Below are positions 8,510 through 17,028 of a DNA stretch of 64,000 nt, piece by piece. The notes under the pieces are model-generated. The model searched no databases. It was not told the origin of the DNA and worked only from the letters and a program-made list of their open reading frames with translations. Source of the stretch: Kaistella solincola (GTDB lineage: Bacteria > Bacteroidota > Bacteroidia > Flavobacteriales > Weeksellaceae); the NCBI RefSeq assembly GCF_000812875.1, contig NZ_JSYK01000001.1:62001-126000 (forward strand). Reading direction: 5' to 3'. The first letter of the stretch is position 1. Each line of letters starts with the position of its first letter. The position numbers and the translations under genes were made by a program.

Positions 8510-8681
8510 AAATGTAAAAAATGGTCGTTTTAGGGGGAAATTTTAAGAAAAAGGAAATTAAAATTAGAAATTTATGAGCGGGTATTTAATTTTTAACAGT
8601 TTGATTCTATGATTAATAGGGGATTTCTGACAATATTTTAAAATTTAACATTTTGTTAATGTGTGTTAATAAATTTTAGCA

Positions 8682-8689
8682 TATTTTTG
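8682..8689 (+). promoter_or_regulatory. -7 promoter box of the TonB-dependent receptor gene
   Basis: TATTTTTG lies 37 nt before the ATG at 8727, giving a normal AT-rich leader. TTAAT-GTGTG-TTAAT, a direct repeat just upstream at about 8656-8670, sits where a regulator or the -33 region would be. Confidence 0.55.
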
Positions 8690-8726
8690 CGCAATAAAAA
8701 TCTAATTTAATTTTTAATAAAAAAAG

Positions 8727-11231
8727 ATGAATTTCAGACCTGTGAAAAAATCAATGCTAACGGTAGTACTTACGCTATCAACAGCCAGTGTTTATTATGC
8801 ACAAACTGCGAGAGACACTGTTAGTAGAGAAAAAGACATTGAGCAAGTTGTATTAACTGGCGTTGCTGACATCGCGAAAGACAGAAAAACTCCGGTTGCT
8901 GTTTCAACCATCAAGGAAGCGCAGATTATCGATAAGCTGGGAAATCAAGAATTCCCGGAAATCCTTAACACTACTCCATCTGTATACGCTACCAAAGGTG
9001 GTGGTGGTTTTGGAGATTCCAGAATTAACGTGAGAGGTTTCGATCAAAGAAACACTGCGGTAATGATCAATGGTGTTCCTGTAAACGATATGGAAGGTGG
9101 TGCTGTATATTGGTCAAACTGGGCGGGATTATCTGATGTAACTTCTGCAATGCAGGTTCAGAGAGGTCTTGGTTCATCTAAATTAGCAATTGCTTCTGTA
9201 GGTGGTACCATCAACGTACTTACAAGAGCAGCGGACAAAAAAAGACAGGGAAATGTAACGCTTGGTGTTGGTAACGACGGATATAACAAGCAGTTATTCT
9301 CGTATAACACCGGAAAAGGTGAAAGCGGTTGGGCTACATCATTCTTAATGAGTAGAACGGAAGGTAATATGTATGCGGACGGAACGGAATTCGAAGGGTA
9401 CAACTATTATTTAGCTGTAGGTTATCAACCTAATGCAAAACATGATTTGCAATTTACAATCACTGGTGCGCCACAGGTTCACAACCAAAGATCTTTCCAG
9501 TCAACCATTAACGATCACATCAAATATGGTGGAACTGAGGACGAACCAAACAGAAGATTTAACCAAAACTGGGGATATTTAAACGGTGAAGAATATTCTA
9601 TGACCAGAAACTATTACCACAAACCGGTAATGTCATTAAACTGGGACTGGAAAATTACTGAAGCTACTACATTAAATTCTGTAGCTTACGCTTCTTTCGG
9701 TAGAGGTGGTGGTACAGGTGACGCTGGTAGAATCAACGGTGTATTTTACAACAACTTACCAAGAACTGCAGACGGTCTTGTAAGATTTGACGATATCGTT
9801 AGCTGGAACAGAGGAGGTGTAGTTGCAGACTTCGGTGCTGTAAACAAAACTCCGGGAATGGCTAGCAGCAGCAACGGAATTATCAGAAGATCTTCTATCA
9901 ACTCACATAACTGGTTAGGACTTATCACCAGCTTGAATCATAAGATTAATGACAACTTAAGTGCAACTGTTGGTTTAGACGGTCGTACTTACGAAGGAAT
10001 CCACTACAGAATTGTAACAGATTTCTTAGGTAACAACTCTTACACAGATACAAGCAACATCAATAACAAACCAAACGTAATTACCAACGCGTTTACTACA
10101 AACCCTACCTGGAACCCGTTCGGTGGTAAAACCAACGAAATCAAAGACCAGTTAGCTTACAGTAACGATGGTATCGTAAACTGGTTAGGTGGTTTCGGAC
10201 AATTGGAGTATACCAACGATGCACTTTCTGCATTCGTTCAGGGTTCAGTTTCCAACCAGGCTTTCCAACGAATTGATTATATGCTTTACGCTCCTAACGA
10301 GCAAAAAAGTGAGAAAGTTGATTTAGTTGGTTTCAACGTAAAAGGTGGAGCAAACTATAACATCGATGAAAACCACAACGTATTTGTTAATGGTGGATAT
10401 TACGAAAGACAACCTTTCTTCGGAGCTGTTTTCTTAAACAACAGAAATGATGTGAACCCTTCTCTTACAAACGAGAAAATTACTTCTTTCGAAGTTGGTT
10501 ACGGTTACCGTTCAGGTATTTTCAATGCTAACTTAAATCTGTATAACACTTCTTGGGATGATATCTACAGAAGACTTACAACCAGAGGAAAACTTGATGG
10601 TGTAGATGTAACAGGTGTTGCAAATGTTTTAGGAATTAAAGAAATCCACAGAGGTATTGAATTAGATTTCAACGTGAAACCAGCACAATTCGTGACTGTA
10701 AACGGTATGTTCTCTGTAGGTGACTGGTTCTTCGAAGGTAGCCCAACAGCATCTTTCGTTGAAGATCAAACAAACACTGTTATTCAGGAAGGAACTCTTG
10801 CATTAGACGGTCTTAAAGTTGGTGATGCTGCACAGCTTACCGCTGCTTTAGGTGCTGATTTCAAAGTTACAGACTGGTTAAACTTCGATGCACAGTACCG
10901 TTATGCTGACAAACTTTATTCAGCTTTCGAACCTTCATCACGTTTAATCACAGCTTCAAAACCTACGCCATCTGATCCAGCGGTAGAATTACCATCTTAC
11001 GGATTGCTTGACCTGGGTGCTGGTGCAAGATTCAAACTTAATGACACTCAGTCTTTCAAACTAAGATTCAATGTGAACAATGTTTTAGATAAAACATATA
11101 TCGCTGAATCCAGAACAAATAAAGCTGCTGATGCTAACTCCGCAAACAATTGGAATGGCATTAACAAAGCAAACGAGGTATTCTTCGGATTCGGTAGAAC
11201 CTGGAATGCTTCTGTAAGTTTCCTTTTCTAA
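8727..11231 (+). CDS. TonB-dependent outer-membrane receptor (orphan)
   Basis: This 834-residue protein begins with a signal peptide ending near VYYAQ and has a TonB-box-like stretch DIEQVVLTGV. The plug domain follows (about residues 50-160, TTPSVYATKGGGGFG, NVRGFDQRNTAVMINGVPVND), then a 22-strand-type beta-barrel ending in a terminal aromatic (SFLF). It lacks the N-terminal carboxypeptidase-like repeat found on SusC-type receptors. There is no SusD partner, so it is more like FecA/CirA metal or siderophore receptors than a glycan receptor. Codon use differs from its neighbours: Arg is mostly AGA and GC-rich codons are rare, consistent with high expression. A strong terminator follows. The substrate is unknown. 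Confidence 0.88.
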   Translation: MNFRPVKKSMLTVVLTLSTASVYYAQTARDTVSREKDIEQVVLTGVADIAKDRKTPVAVSTIKEAQIIDKLGNQEFPEILNTTPSVYATKGGGGFGDSRINVRGFDQRNTAVMINGVPVNDMEGGAVYWSNWAGLSDVTSAMQVQRGLGSSKLAIASVGGTINVLTRAADKKRQGNVTLGVGNDGYNKQLFSYNTGKGESGWATSFLMSRTEGNMYADGTEFEGYNYYLAVGYQPNAKHDLQFTITGAPQVHNQRSFQSTINDHIKYGGTEDEPNRRFNQNWGYLNGEEYSMTRNYYHKPVMSLNWDWKITEATTLNSVAYASFGRGGGTGDAGRINGVFYNNLPRTADGLVRFDDIVSWNRGGVVADFGAVNKTPGMASSSNGIIRRSSINSHNWLGLITSLNHKINDNLSATVGLDGRTYEGIHYRIVTDFLGNNSYTDTSNINNKPNVITNAFTTNPTWNPFGGKTNEIKDQLAYSNDGIVNWLGGFGQLEYTNDALSAFVQGSVSNQAFQRIDYMLYAPNEQKSEKVDLVGFNVKGGANYNIDENHNVFVNGGYYERQPFFGAVFLNNRNDVNPSLTNEKITSFEVGYGYRSGIFNANLNLYNTSWDDIYRRLTTRGKLDGVDVTGVANVLGIKEIHRGIELDFNVKPAQFVTVNGMFSVGDWFFEGSPTASFVEDQTNTVIQEGTLALDGLKVGDAAQLTAALGADFKVTDWLNFDAQYRYADKLYSAFEPSSRLITASKPTPSDPAVELPSYGLLDLGAGARFKLNDTQSFKLRFNVNNVLDKTYIAESRTNKAADANSANNWNGINKANEVFFGFGRTWNASVSFLF

Positions 11232-11253
11232 GAAATCGATACTACAAACCCTT

Positions 11254-11285
11254 AAATCCCGACGAAAACGTCGGGATTTTTTTTA
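11254..11285 (+). terminator. Intrinsic terminator after the TonB receptor gene
   Basis: A perfect 11-bp stem, AAATCCCGACG with CGTCGGGATTT around an AAAA loop, is followed by a T-run. The last T of the run overlaps the first base of the next promoter box. Confidence 0.85.
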
Positions 11286-11291
11286 TCTTTG
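11284..11291 (+). promoter_or_regulatory. -7 promoter box of the 11310 gene
   Basis: TATCTTTG directly abuts the preceding terminator's T-run and lies 18 nt before the ATG at 11310. It shows that the TTG at 11289 inside the box is not the start. Confidence 0.55.
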
Positions 11292-11309
11292 CCGTTAACA
11301 AAATATACT

Positions 11310-11756
11310 ATGGATACATTTAAAATTATTACTGAAGCACACAAAGGTTTTGCTTACTTAATCCTTCTTGCAGGCATTATTTTCGTCGTAGCGTTATTGG
11401 TTACCATGTTCGGTTATTCGGGCAAAATCAGCAAATTGTTGCGCAAATCTACCTTGTTTACGATGATTCTCTTTCACATCCAACTGATCGTGGGGATTTT
11501 AATGCTGGTATTTTCACCGGGTTTAAAAGGAGCTTTAGAAACAGGAACTTTAATGAGCAATGCTGCAGCACGCTTTTCCTATGTGGAGCACCCGGTATCG
11601 ATGCTGATTGGTGTGGTGCTGATGACCATCATTAATAAATACATGAAATCCAACGAAACGCTTGCAATGAAAATTGTAATTATGGGCGTAATCGCTTTTG
11701 CACTGTTTGCATATGCTTTCCCGTGGGCACGCGTTTTCCCTTCATTTTTTGCATAA
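11310..11756 (+). CDS. Small integral membrane protein, cytochrome b-like, function unknown
   Basis: This 148-residue protein has four predicted membrane helices (about residues 15-36, 48-68, 95-110 and 120-140). Histidines lie within or next to three of them (EAHKGF, FHIQL, YVEHPVS), which is the kind of pattern seen in small heme-binding or DUF-type membrane proteins of Flavobacteria. Heme binding is inference only. The start at 11310 is chosen because the upstream TTG lies inside the -7 box. asd follows after 24 nt without a new promoter, so the two are probably co-transcribed. Confidence 0.6.
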   Translation: MDTFKIITEAHKGFAYLILLAGIIFVVALLVTMFGYSGKISKLLRKSTLFTMILFHIQLIVGILMLVFSPGLKGALETGTLMSNAAARFSYVEHPVSMLIGVVLMTIINKYMKSNETLAMKIVIMGVIAFALFAYAFPWARVFPSFFA

Positions 11757-11780
11757 CATTTAAAACAACAGATATTCTTA

Positions 11781-12773
11781 ATGAAAATAGCAGTAGTAGG
11801 CGCCACCGGAATGGTGGGACAAATCATGCTAAAAGTTTTAGAGGAAAGAAAATTTCCCGTTACGGAACTCATTCCCGTTGCTTCTGAAAAGTCGGTGGGC
11901 AAAAAAATCATATTTAAAGGCCAGGAGGTCGAAATCGTTTCGATGGAAGACGCGATAAACCGAAAGTCTTCAATCGCGCTATTTTCCGCAGGCGGAAATA
12001 TTTCACTGGAATTTGCGCCGAAATTTGCAGAAGCCGGAACGATCGTCATCGATAATTCTTCTGCGTGGCGCATGGAAGCTGATAAAAAATTAGTCGTTCC
12101 GGAAATCAACGCGGATGTTTTGACGAAGGACGACAAAATCATTGCAAATCCAAACTGCTCTACTATTCAGCTGGTAATGGTTTTACATCCATTAAACAAA
12201 AATTTCGGGCTGAAACGGGTAATTATTTCAACTTATCAATCGGTGACCGGAACCGGAAAAAATGCTGTGGATCAGCTCAATGCAGAAATTAGGGGTGATA
12301 AGCAGGTAAAAAAAGTTTATCACTACGACATCTTCAAAAACGCTTTGCCACAATGCGACGTTTTCGCCGATGACGACTACACCAAAGAAGAAATAAAACT
12401 GATGACTGAACCTAAGAAAATCTTGGGTGATGACAGCTTTAATATCTCAGCAACTGCTGTGCGAGTCCCCGTTCAGGGCGGACATTCTGAAAGTGTAAAT
12501 ATTGAATTTGAAAACGAATTTGATCTGGATGAAATCCGAAATATTCTTTCAAATACACCGGGTGTTGTGGTTTTGGATGATGTGAAAAACAACATCTATC
12601 CGATGCCTTTATATTCCGAAGGAAAAGATGAGGTTTTTGTAGGCAGAATCCGCAGAGATTTTTCACAGCCGAAAACTTTAAACCTCTGGATTGTCGCAGA
12701 TAATCTCCGCAAAGGCGCTGCGACCAATGCGGTGCAGATCGCAGAATATCTCCTTAAAAACGACTTAGTTTAA
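11781..12773 (+). CDS. asd: Aspartate-semialdehyde dehydrogenase
   Basis: This enzyme reduces aspartyl phosphate to aspartate semialdehyde with NADPH, the branch point to lysine/diaminopimelate, threonine and methionine. The 330-residue protein has the NADP-binding VGATGMVG at residues 6-13, SAWRMEADKKLVVPEIN, and the catalytic cysteine C126 in NPNCSTIQ. The active-site histidine is in VPVQGGHSES. All conserved blocks are present and the length is typical. It lies at the end of a two-gene unit and is closed by a hairpin terminator. Confidence 0.96.
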   Translation: MKIAVVGATGMVGQIMLKVLEERKFPVTELIPVASEKSVGKKIIFKGQEVEIVSMEDAINRKSSIALFSAGGNISLEFAPKFAEAGTIVIDNSSAWRMEADKKLVVPEINADVLTKDDKIIANPNCSTIQLVMVLHPLNKNFGLKRVIISTYQSVTGTGKNAVDQLNAEIRGDKQVKKVYHYDIFKNALPQCDVFADDDYTKEEIKLMTEPKKILGDDSFNISATAVRVPVQGGHSESVNIEFENEFDLDEIRNILSNTPGVVVLDDVKNNIYPMPLYSEGKDEVFVGRIRRDFSQPKTLNLWIVADNLRKGAATNAVQIAEYLLKNDLV

Positions 12774-12778
12774 ACCAA

Positions 12779-12807
12779 ATGCTCACAATAAGTGAGCATT
12801 TTTTTTG
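12779..12807 (+). terminator. Intrinsic terminator after asd
   Basis: ATGCTCAC and GTGAGCAT form an 8-bp stem around an AATAA loop, followed by eight or nine T. Confidence 0.85.
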
Positions 12808-12849
12808 TATTAGATGCGTCGAACATTAATAATAGCTTAATAAAACCCC

Positions 12850-13890
12850 ATGTCTGAAAATAAAAACACTTCACAGAACAATTTCACTTTCCAGCGGAAT
12901 GTCGCCATCGTTGGTATTGCGCTTTTTTTAGGAAAGCTACTGGCGTGGCATTTCACCAATTCCGACGCGGTGTTCTCCGATGCCATGGAAAGTATTGTGA
13001 ATATCATTGCGGCATTTATGGGCCTATATTCGCTGTACCTCGCCGCAAAACCGAAAGACATTGACCATCCGTATGGTCACGGAAAGGTGGAATTTGTAAC
13101 TTCGGGAGTTGAAGGAGCCTTGATTATTTTTGCGGGCATTATCATCATTGTCCAGGCGGTAGACTCGCTTTTACATGGTAACATTCCCAAACAGCTTGAT
13201 TGGGGAATCGCGATCGTGGCAGCTACAGCAATCATCAATTATTTGATGGGACATATTTCCTTCAAAAAAGGTGTCCGCGAAAATTCATTAGTTCTGCAAA
13301 GTTCCGGCGCACATTTAAAAAGCGACACTTTTACAACTTTAGGCGTAGTATTGAGTTTAATTTTGGTTCAAATCACCAAATTATACTGGATTGATGCGGC
13401 GGTAGCTTTTCTCTTTGGCGCTTATATCATGTACGTCGGTTATACTATCATCAGAAAATCTTTAAGCGGAATTATGGATGAAGCTGATGAAGATATGCTG
13501 AAAAGACTTGCAAAATTTTTAGATGACCGCCGGTTACCACAATGGACCGATCTTCACAATGTCCGGATTCAGCAACACGGGAGCGGCCTGCACATCGACG
13601 CTCATTTGACCATGCCGTGGTATTACGAACTCCGGCGGGCGCATCAGGAAATGGAAGATATGTATAAACTGATTGGTGAAAGTCACGACAGAGCTATTGA
13701 GTTTAATTTTCACCTCGATGATTGCAAACCTATTTCGTGTGCAATTTGTGCTTTATTCAGCTGTCCGGTTCGCGAGCATGCTTTCGTTGGACAAGTGGAA
13801 TGGAACGTAAATACAATTACTCAGGAGAATAAGCACACCGTTAATGATTTGCCTTCGTCGTATGTAAACGGTAATAAAAAAGCGGAATAA
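12850..13890 (+). CDS. Cation diffusion facilitator (CDF) family metal transporter with Cys-rich C-terminus
   Basis: This 346-residue protein has six predicted membrane helices and a cytosolic C-terminal domain, the standard CDF layout for proton-driven Zn, Fe or Mn export. Helix 5 carries the HLKSD (HxxxD) half of the transport site. Helix 2 reads SDAMESIVN where E. coli YiiP has an aspartate pair, a variant common in the family. After the histidine-rich C-terminal domain (HGSGLHIDAHL) comes a short four-cysteine stretch, CKPISCAICALFSCP, that may bind metal. The last 50 nt overlap the end of the convergent XrtF-partner gene. The metal is not determinable from sequence. Confidence 0.9.
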   Translation: MSENKNTSQNNFTFQRNVAIVGIALFLGKLLAWHFTNSDAVFSDAMESIVNIIAAFMGLYSLYLAAKPKDIDHPYGHGKVEFVTSGVEGALIIFAGIIIIVQAVDSLLHGNIPKQLDWGIAIVAATAIINYLMGHISFKKGVRENSLVLQSSGAHLKSDTFTTLGVVLSLILVQITKLYWIDAAVAFLFGAYIMYVGYTIIRKSLSGIMDEADEDMLKRLAKFLDDRRLPQWTDLHNVRIQQHGSGLHIDAHLTMPWYYELRRAHQEMEDMYKLIGESHDRAIEFNFHLDDCKPISCAICALFSCPVREHAFVGQVEWNVNTITQENKHTVNDLPSSYVNGNKKAE

Positions 13891-14290
13891 TCAGCAATAA
13901 AATCAGCGGCTGAATGACGAATCTTCTCATATAAAATGAGAAAAGATAACCGACTTCAAACTGCGTGTAAATGCAGTAAAGGTAAATGGGAAATGTAATC
14001 AGAAATACAACTGTAATTAAAACGGCAGCTTGCAGCGTCCATCTTTTGCTGTTGAAAATAAGATGAACAATTGCAGTTGATAAAGCTAAATTCAAAAAAA
14101 ACCTGAAAATATAGCCGAAAATCAGCGGCGTCCATTCAAAAGCTGGGAAAGCCGCATGTTCATTTGCAATGTGAAAAAATGCCTGAAATGGATCGTAGAA
14201 AAGTTGGTCTTCAAACATTCTCACTGCGATTAAGCCGAAAACGCACATCGCCACCAAAAACCATTTAAGCAGTTTCATTTGGAACTTCAT
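13841..14290 (-). CDS. Exosortase F system-associated membrane protein
   Basis: This 149-residue protein has about four hydrophobic helices and directly follows xrtF, overlapping its end by 26 nt. Its size, position and pattern (RMFEDQLFYDPFQAFF, GYIFRFFLNLALS, YMRRFVIQPLILLL) match the family found beside exosortase XrtF in Flavobacteria. The role is unknown, presumably assistance to the exosortase in the inner membrane. An alternative start at 14278 (MKLLKWF) would reduce the overlap. Its 3' end overlaps the convergent CDF gene by 50 nt, so the two mRNAs are complementary at their ends. Confidence 0.8.
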   Translation of the reverse strand: MKFQMKLLKWFLVAMCVFGLIAVRMFEDQLFYDPFQAFFHIANEHAAFPAFEWTPLIFGYIFRFFLNLALSTAIVHLIFNSKRWTLQAAVLITVVFLITFPIYLYCIYTQFEVGYLFSFYMRRFVIQPLILLLIIPLFYYRLHTTKANH

Positions 14291-14807
14291 TTAGTGCGAA
14301 AAACTTAATCCAAATCAGCCACAGAATCACCACACTTCCGTAAATAATGGCCGGAAATAAATAGTCGTGCCCGATTTTGGAATATTGCGGCATTTCAACC
14401 AAAAGAATATTCAGGCCCACAATGCGCAGAACATTCATGATATGAAGTGCTACCAAGGAAACGGCCACAAAAACAAAAGTTTTATAACCTTTGTAAAAAG
14501 CAAAAATAAAGGAGAGGAAAAGAATCATCACCGAAATCGCATTACAGCCCTCTACCATTCGGGAAACGTATTGTCCGCTCACGTAAAACCAGATCGTTTC
14601 CTCCTCAGGTTTTCCGGGAACCATTTCAGATGGATAACCGAGCAAATTCTGGACGTAATCGCACTGTTTCATCACCCAGGTCGAAAATGGGTCCAACCCG
14701 GCATTTTGGTATTGATTTAGGTACAGCTGGTACAGCAAAACCGTCACCACATAAATGGCGACGAACCGCAGAAGAACTCCCAGAACCGGTTTAAAATCAC
14801 TGAACAT
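14265..14807 (-). CDS. xrtF: Exosortase family protein XrtF
   Basis: Exosortases are polytopic membrane transpeptidases that recognise C-terminal sorting tails (PEP-CTERM-like) and cleave them. From the start at 14807 the protein has 180 residues. It carries the three catalytic residues: C88 in MVEGCNAIS, R128 in MNVLRIVGLN and H147 in SKIGHDY. A longer frame runs to 14870 but crosses the -7 box at 14813-14820, so I use the ATG at 14807 with a 5-nt leader. It is transcribed divergently from the AmgK-like gene. No protein with an obvious sorting tail is encoded nearby, so the substrate is elsewhere. Confidence 0.85.
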   Translation of the reverse strand: MFSDFKPVLGVLLRFVAIYVVTVLLYQLYLNQYQNAGLDPFSTWVMKQCDYVQNLLGYPSEMVPGKPEEETIWFYVSGQYVSRMVEGCNAISVMILFLSFIFAFYKGYKTFVFVAVSLVALHIMNVLRIVGLNILLVEMPQYSKIGHDYLFPAIIYGSVVILWLIWIKFFALNEVPNETA

Positions 14808-14812
14808 TACGG

Positions 14813-14820
14813 CAAATATA
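14813..14820 (-). promoter_or_regulatory. -7 promoter box of xrtF
   Basis: TATATTTG on the minus strand ends 5 nt before the ATG at 14807. It faces away from the AmgK promoter 25 nt off, so this is a compact divergent promoter pair. Confidence 0.6.
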
Positions 14821-14845
14821 CTGCTTTCTAAAATAGGATTTTTGC

Positions 14846-14853
14846 TATATTTG
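14846..14853 (+). promoter_or_regulatory. -7 promoter box of the AmgK-like operon
   Basis: TATATTTG ends 6 nt before the ATG at 14860, predicting a nearly leaderless mRNA for the four- or five-gene operon. Confidence 0.6.
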
Positions 14854-14859
14854 TAACAT

Positions 14860-15882
14860 ATGACCATCACAGAAGCTCAGTCTTTTCTTGAAAATTTTTT
14901 AGGCGCTAAAACGGGCAATTTTTACCTTTTAGAACAAAGTGGTTCGGCCCGACGAAATTTCATCGGCAGCATTAATGACGAAAAATACGTGGTCACCTTC
15001 AATGAAAATATCCCGGAAAATAAGGCTTTTTTTTACTTTTCCACAGTTTTCTCTGAGCTTGATTTAAATACACCAAAAATTTTAAAAATTTCGGAAGACC
15101 AAAAACTATACGTTCAGGAATTTGTCGGGCAGCAGACTTTATCGGAAATCATCGCTTCAGAAGGGCAAACAGAACATGTCGAAAAACTTGCTAAAAGCGC
15201 GCTTTTCCAGTTGGCTGAAACGCAAAAAAAGACCCAAAATACCCTGGATTTTTCCAGAACTTTCGAGTACAAAGAATACGGTGAACTGGCGATTAACAAC
15301 GATTTATTTTATTTTAAGAGTTTTATCGCTGATGTTTTGGAACTTCCGTATCACAAATCAACCTTACTTCAGGAGTTTAAAACGCTTATTCTGAAAATAG
15401 AAAAACTGGAGCCACGCGGAATTATGATCCGGGATTTTCAGGCAAGAAATATTATGGTGAATGAGCGCGATGAAGTTTTTTTCATCGATTATCAGTCGGC
15501 TATGGAAGGACCGCTGATGTACGACGTTGTATCTTTTCTTTTCCAGGCAAAAGCCAATTTTTCGGCAGAATTTAAGGCAAAAATGCTCGAATATTATTAT
15601 TCGCTTTGGGACGATGAGGTGAAAAAATCTCAACTGAAAAATTCGCTCCAATATCTGCAATTAATTCGGTTTTTACAGGTTTTGGGCGCCTACGGTTTCC
15701 GTGGTTTAATTCAGCGAAAAGCGCATTTCCTAGATAGTTTAAATTTAGGAATTTCAAACCTGCAAAGCTTTTCAGTCTCGTTTGAAGAAATGCAGAATTA
15801 TCCGGAACTTTTTTCCTTAATCCAAAGTCTCAGCACGCAACATACACAATCAAAAATCAATTCTTTACTTTCAAAATCTTAA
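14860..15882 (+). CDS. AmgK-like anomeric sugar kinase (aminoglycoside phosphotransferase fold)
   Basis: This 340-residue protein has the APH/choline-kinase fold. The catalytic loop is RDFQARN at residues 191-197 and the metal-binding DFG-equivalent is FIDYQSAMEGPLMYDVVSFL from residue 208. The same pattern (RDxxxRN, then DxQ...GPxxYD) occurs in AmgK, which phosphorylates MurNAc and GlcNAc at C1 during peptidoglycan recycling in Pseudomonas. The assignment is strengthened by the MurU-like nucleotidyltransferase two genes downstream. A RapZ C-terminal domain gene follows after 22 nt. It could instead phosphorylate another sugar. The fold is certain; the substrate is inferred from motif and neighbours. 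Confidence 0.75.
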   Translation: MTITEAQSFLENFLGAKTGNFYLLEQSGSARRNFIGSINDEKYVVTFNENIPENKAFFYFSTVFSELDLNTPKILKISEDQKLYVQEFVGQQTLSEIIASEGQTEHVEKLAKSALFQLAETQKKTQNTLDFSRTFEYKEYGELAINNDLFYFKSFIADVLELPYHKSTLLQEFKTLILKIEKLEPRGIMIRDFQARNIMVNERDEVFFIDYQSAMEGPLMYDVVSFLFQAKANFSAEFKAKMLEYYYSLWDDEVKKSQLKNSLQYLQLIRFLQVLGAYGFRGLIQRKAHFLDSLNLGISNLQSFSVSFEEMQNYPELFSLIQSLSTQHTQSKINSLLSKS

Positions 15883-15904
15883 TGAAAGTCTACAAAAAAT
15901 AATA

Positions 15905-16318
15905 ATGAGTTTAAAAATAGAAATACACAGTTTTTCATATAAAAAGGGCGGAATACCAAAAGATAATTCCGAGAACGGCGGCGGCTTCGCTTTTGACTGT
16001 CGCGGCGTTTTGAATCCGGGACGTCTGGAAGAATTCAAAGCACAAACCGGCTGCGACATCGGCGTTCAGGAATTTCTGAAAAAAAGCACAAAAATGCCGG
16101 AATTTTTAGAAGCGGTGAAAAACATCATTTCCATTAATATTGAAAATTATCTGTCGCGCGGTTTTGAAAATCTTCAGATAAATTTTGGCTGTACCGGCGG
16201 CCAACACCGTTCGGTTTACGCCGCTGAAAAAACTGCTGAATTTATCCGCGAAAAATATCCGGAAGCCAGCGTTTCGATCAATCACGACGAACAGCCGCAG
16301 TTGAACACCGTTTCATGA
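15905..16318 (+). CDS. Free-standing RapZ C-terminal domain protein
   Basis: This 137-residue protein corresponds to the C-terminal half of RapZ (formerly YvcJ/UPF0042) without the N-terminal P-loop ATPase domain. It has IHSFSYKKGGIP, FDCRGVLNPGR at 30-40 and GCTGGQHRSVYAAE at 95-108. These match the RapZ blocks FSFKYG, FDxRxxxNP and GCTGGxHRSV. In E. coli the RapZ C-terminal domain binds glucosamine-6-phosphate and small RNAs to tune amino-sugar supply. Here it sits between the kinase (22-nt gap) and the nucleotidyltransferase (4-nt ATGA overlap), so it is probably a ligand sensor or regulator of this pathway. It is a whole gene, not a broken RapZ: its start, stop and coupling are intact. 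Confidence 0.85.
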   Translation: MSLKIEIHSFSYKKGGIPKDNSENGGGFAFDCRGVLNPGRLEEFKAQTGCDIGVQEFLKKSTKMPEFLEAVKNIISINIENYLSRGFENLQINFGCTGGQHRSVYAAEKTAEFIREKYPEASVSINHDEQPQLNTVS

Positions 16319-17028
16319 AAGCGCTGATTTTTGCAGCCGGAAAAGGCACGCGCCTGAAACCTTTTACCGACAACCATCCGAAAGCGCTGGCGCCCGTGAA
16401 CGGCGTTCCGTTGCTGGAAAGAAATATCAAATACCTTCAGAGTTACGGCATTAATGATTTCGTCATCAACATACATCATTTTGGTGACCAAATCCGCACT
16501 TTTCTTCAGGAAAATAATAATTTCAATGCCAGGATTGAGCTTTCTGATGAGAAAGATCAGCTGCTGGAAACCGGCGGCGGTTTGCTTTTTGCTCAGAAAT
16601 TTTTAGACGGCGGCGAAGATTTTCTGATTATGAATGCCGATATTTTAACCGATCTGGATTTGAATTTATTTATTAAATATCACCAGGAAAAGAAAGATTT
16701 TGCTACTTTAGCCGTATCAGACCGAAAGAGTTCCCGAAAATTGCTCTTCAGCCCGGAAATGATTTTGAAAGGTTGGTTAAACGTAGAAAGCTGCGAACAG
16801 CGCCTGGCGGAATTTAACAAAGGTTTTAAGCCTTTGGCTTTCAGCGGAATTCACTGTGTAAAGCCGCAGATCTTCCGCAAAATAAAAAGACGCGGAAAAT
16901 TTTCGATTATGGAGGAATATCTGGATTTGATGATGACGGAATCGATTTTCGGTTACGAACATTCCGCACATATCGTAGATGTCGGCAAACCGGAATCAAT
17001 TTCGGCGGCAGAAAAAATTTTTAAATAA
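16315..17028 (+). CDS. MurU-like sugar-1-phosphate nucleotidyltransferase
   Basis: This 237-residue single-domain protein belongs to the NTP_transferase family. The signature loop FAAGKGTRLKPFTDNHPKAL spans residues 6-25. LETGGGL, NADILTD and the C-terminal FSGIHCVKP and VDVGKPES complete the fold, in the same order as in Pseudomonas MurU. MurU turns MurNAc-1-phosphate plus UTP into UDP-MurNAc, bypassing de novo synthesis. Mannose-1-phosphate guanylyltransferase would be the alternative, but the short length and the upstream AmgK-like kinase favour MurU-type salvage. Its ATG overlaps the preceding stop (ATGA), and the next gene starts directly after its TAA. Confidence 0.75.
   Translation: MKALIFAAGKGTRLKPFTDNHPKALAPVNGVPLLERNIKYLQSYGINDFVINIHHFGDQIRTFLQENNNFNARIELSDEKDQLLETGGGLLFAQKFLDGGEDFLIMNADILTDLDLNLFIKYHQEKKDFATLAVSDRKSSRKLLFSPEMILKGWLNVESCEQRLAEFNKGFKPLAFSGIHCVKPQIFRKIKRRGKFSIMEEYLDLMMTESIFGYEHSAHIVDVGKPESISAAEKIFK

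Noticed and set aside
14808-14870. Longer XrtF reading frame starting at 14870
   Set aside because: The extension crosses the -7 promoter box at 14813-14820 and overlaps the divergent AmgK-like start.
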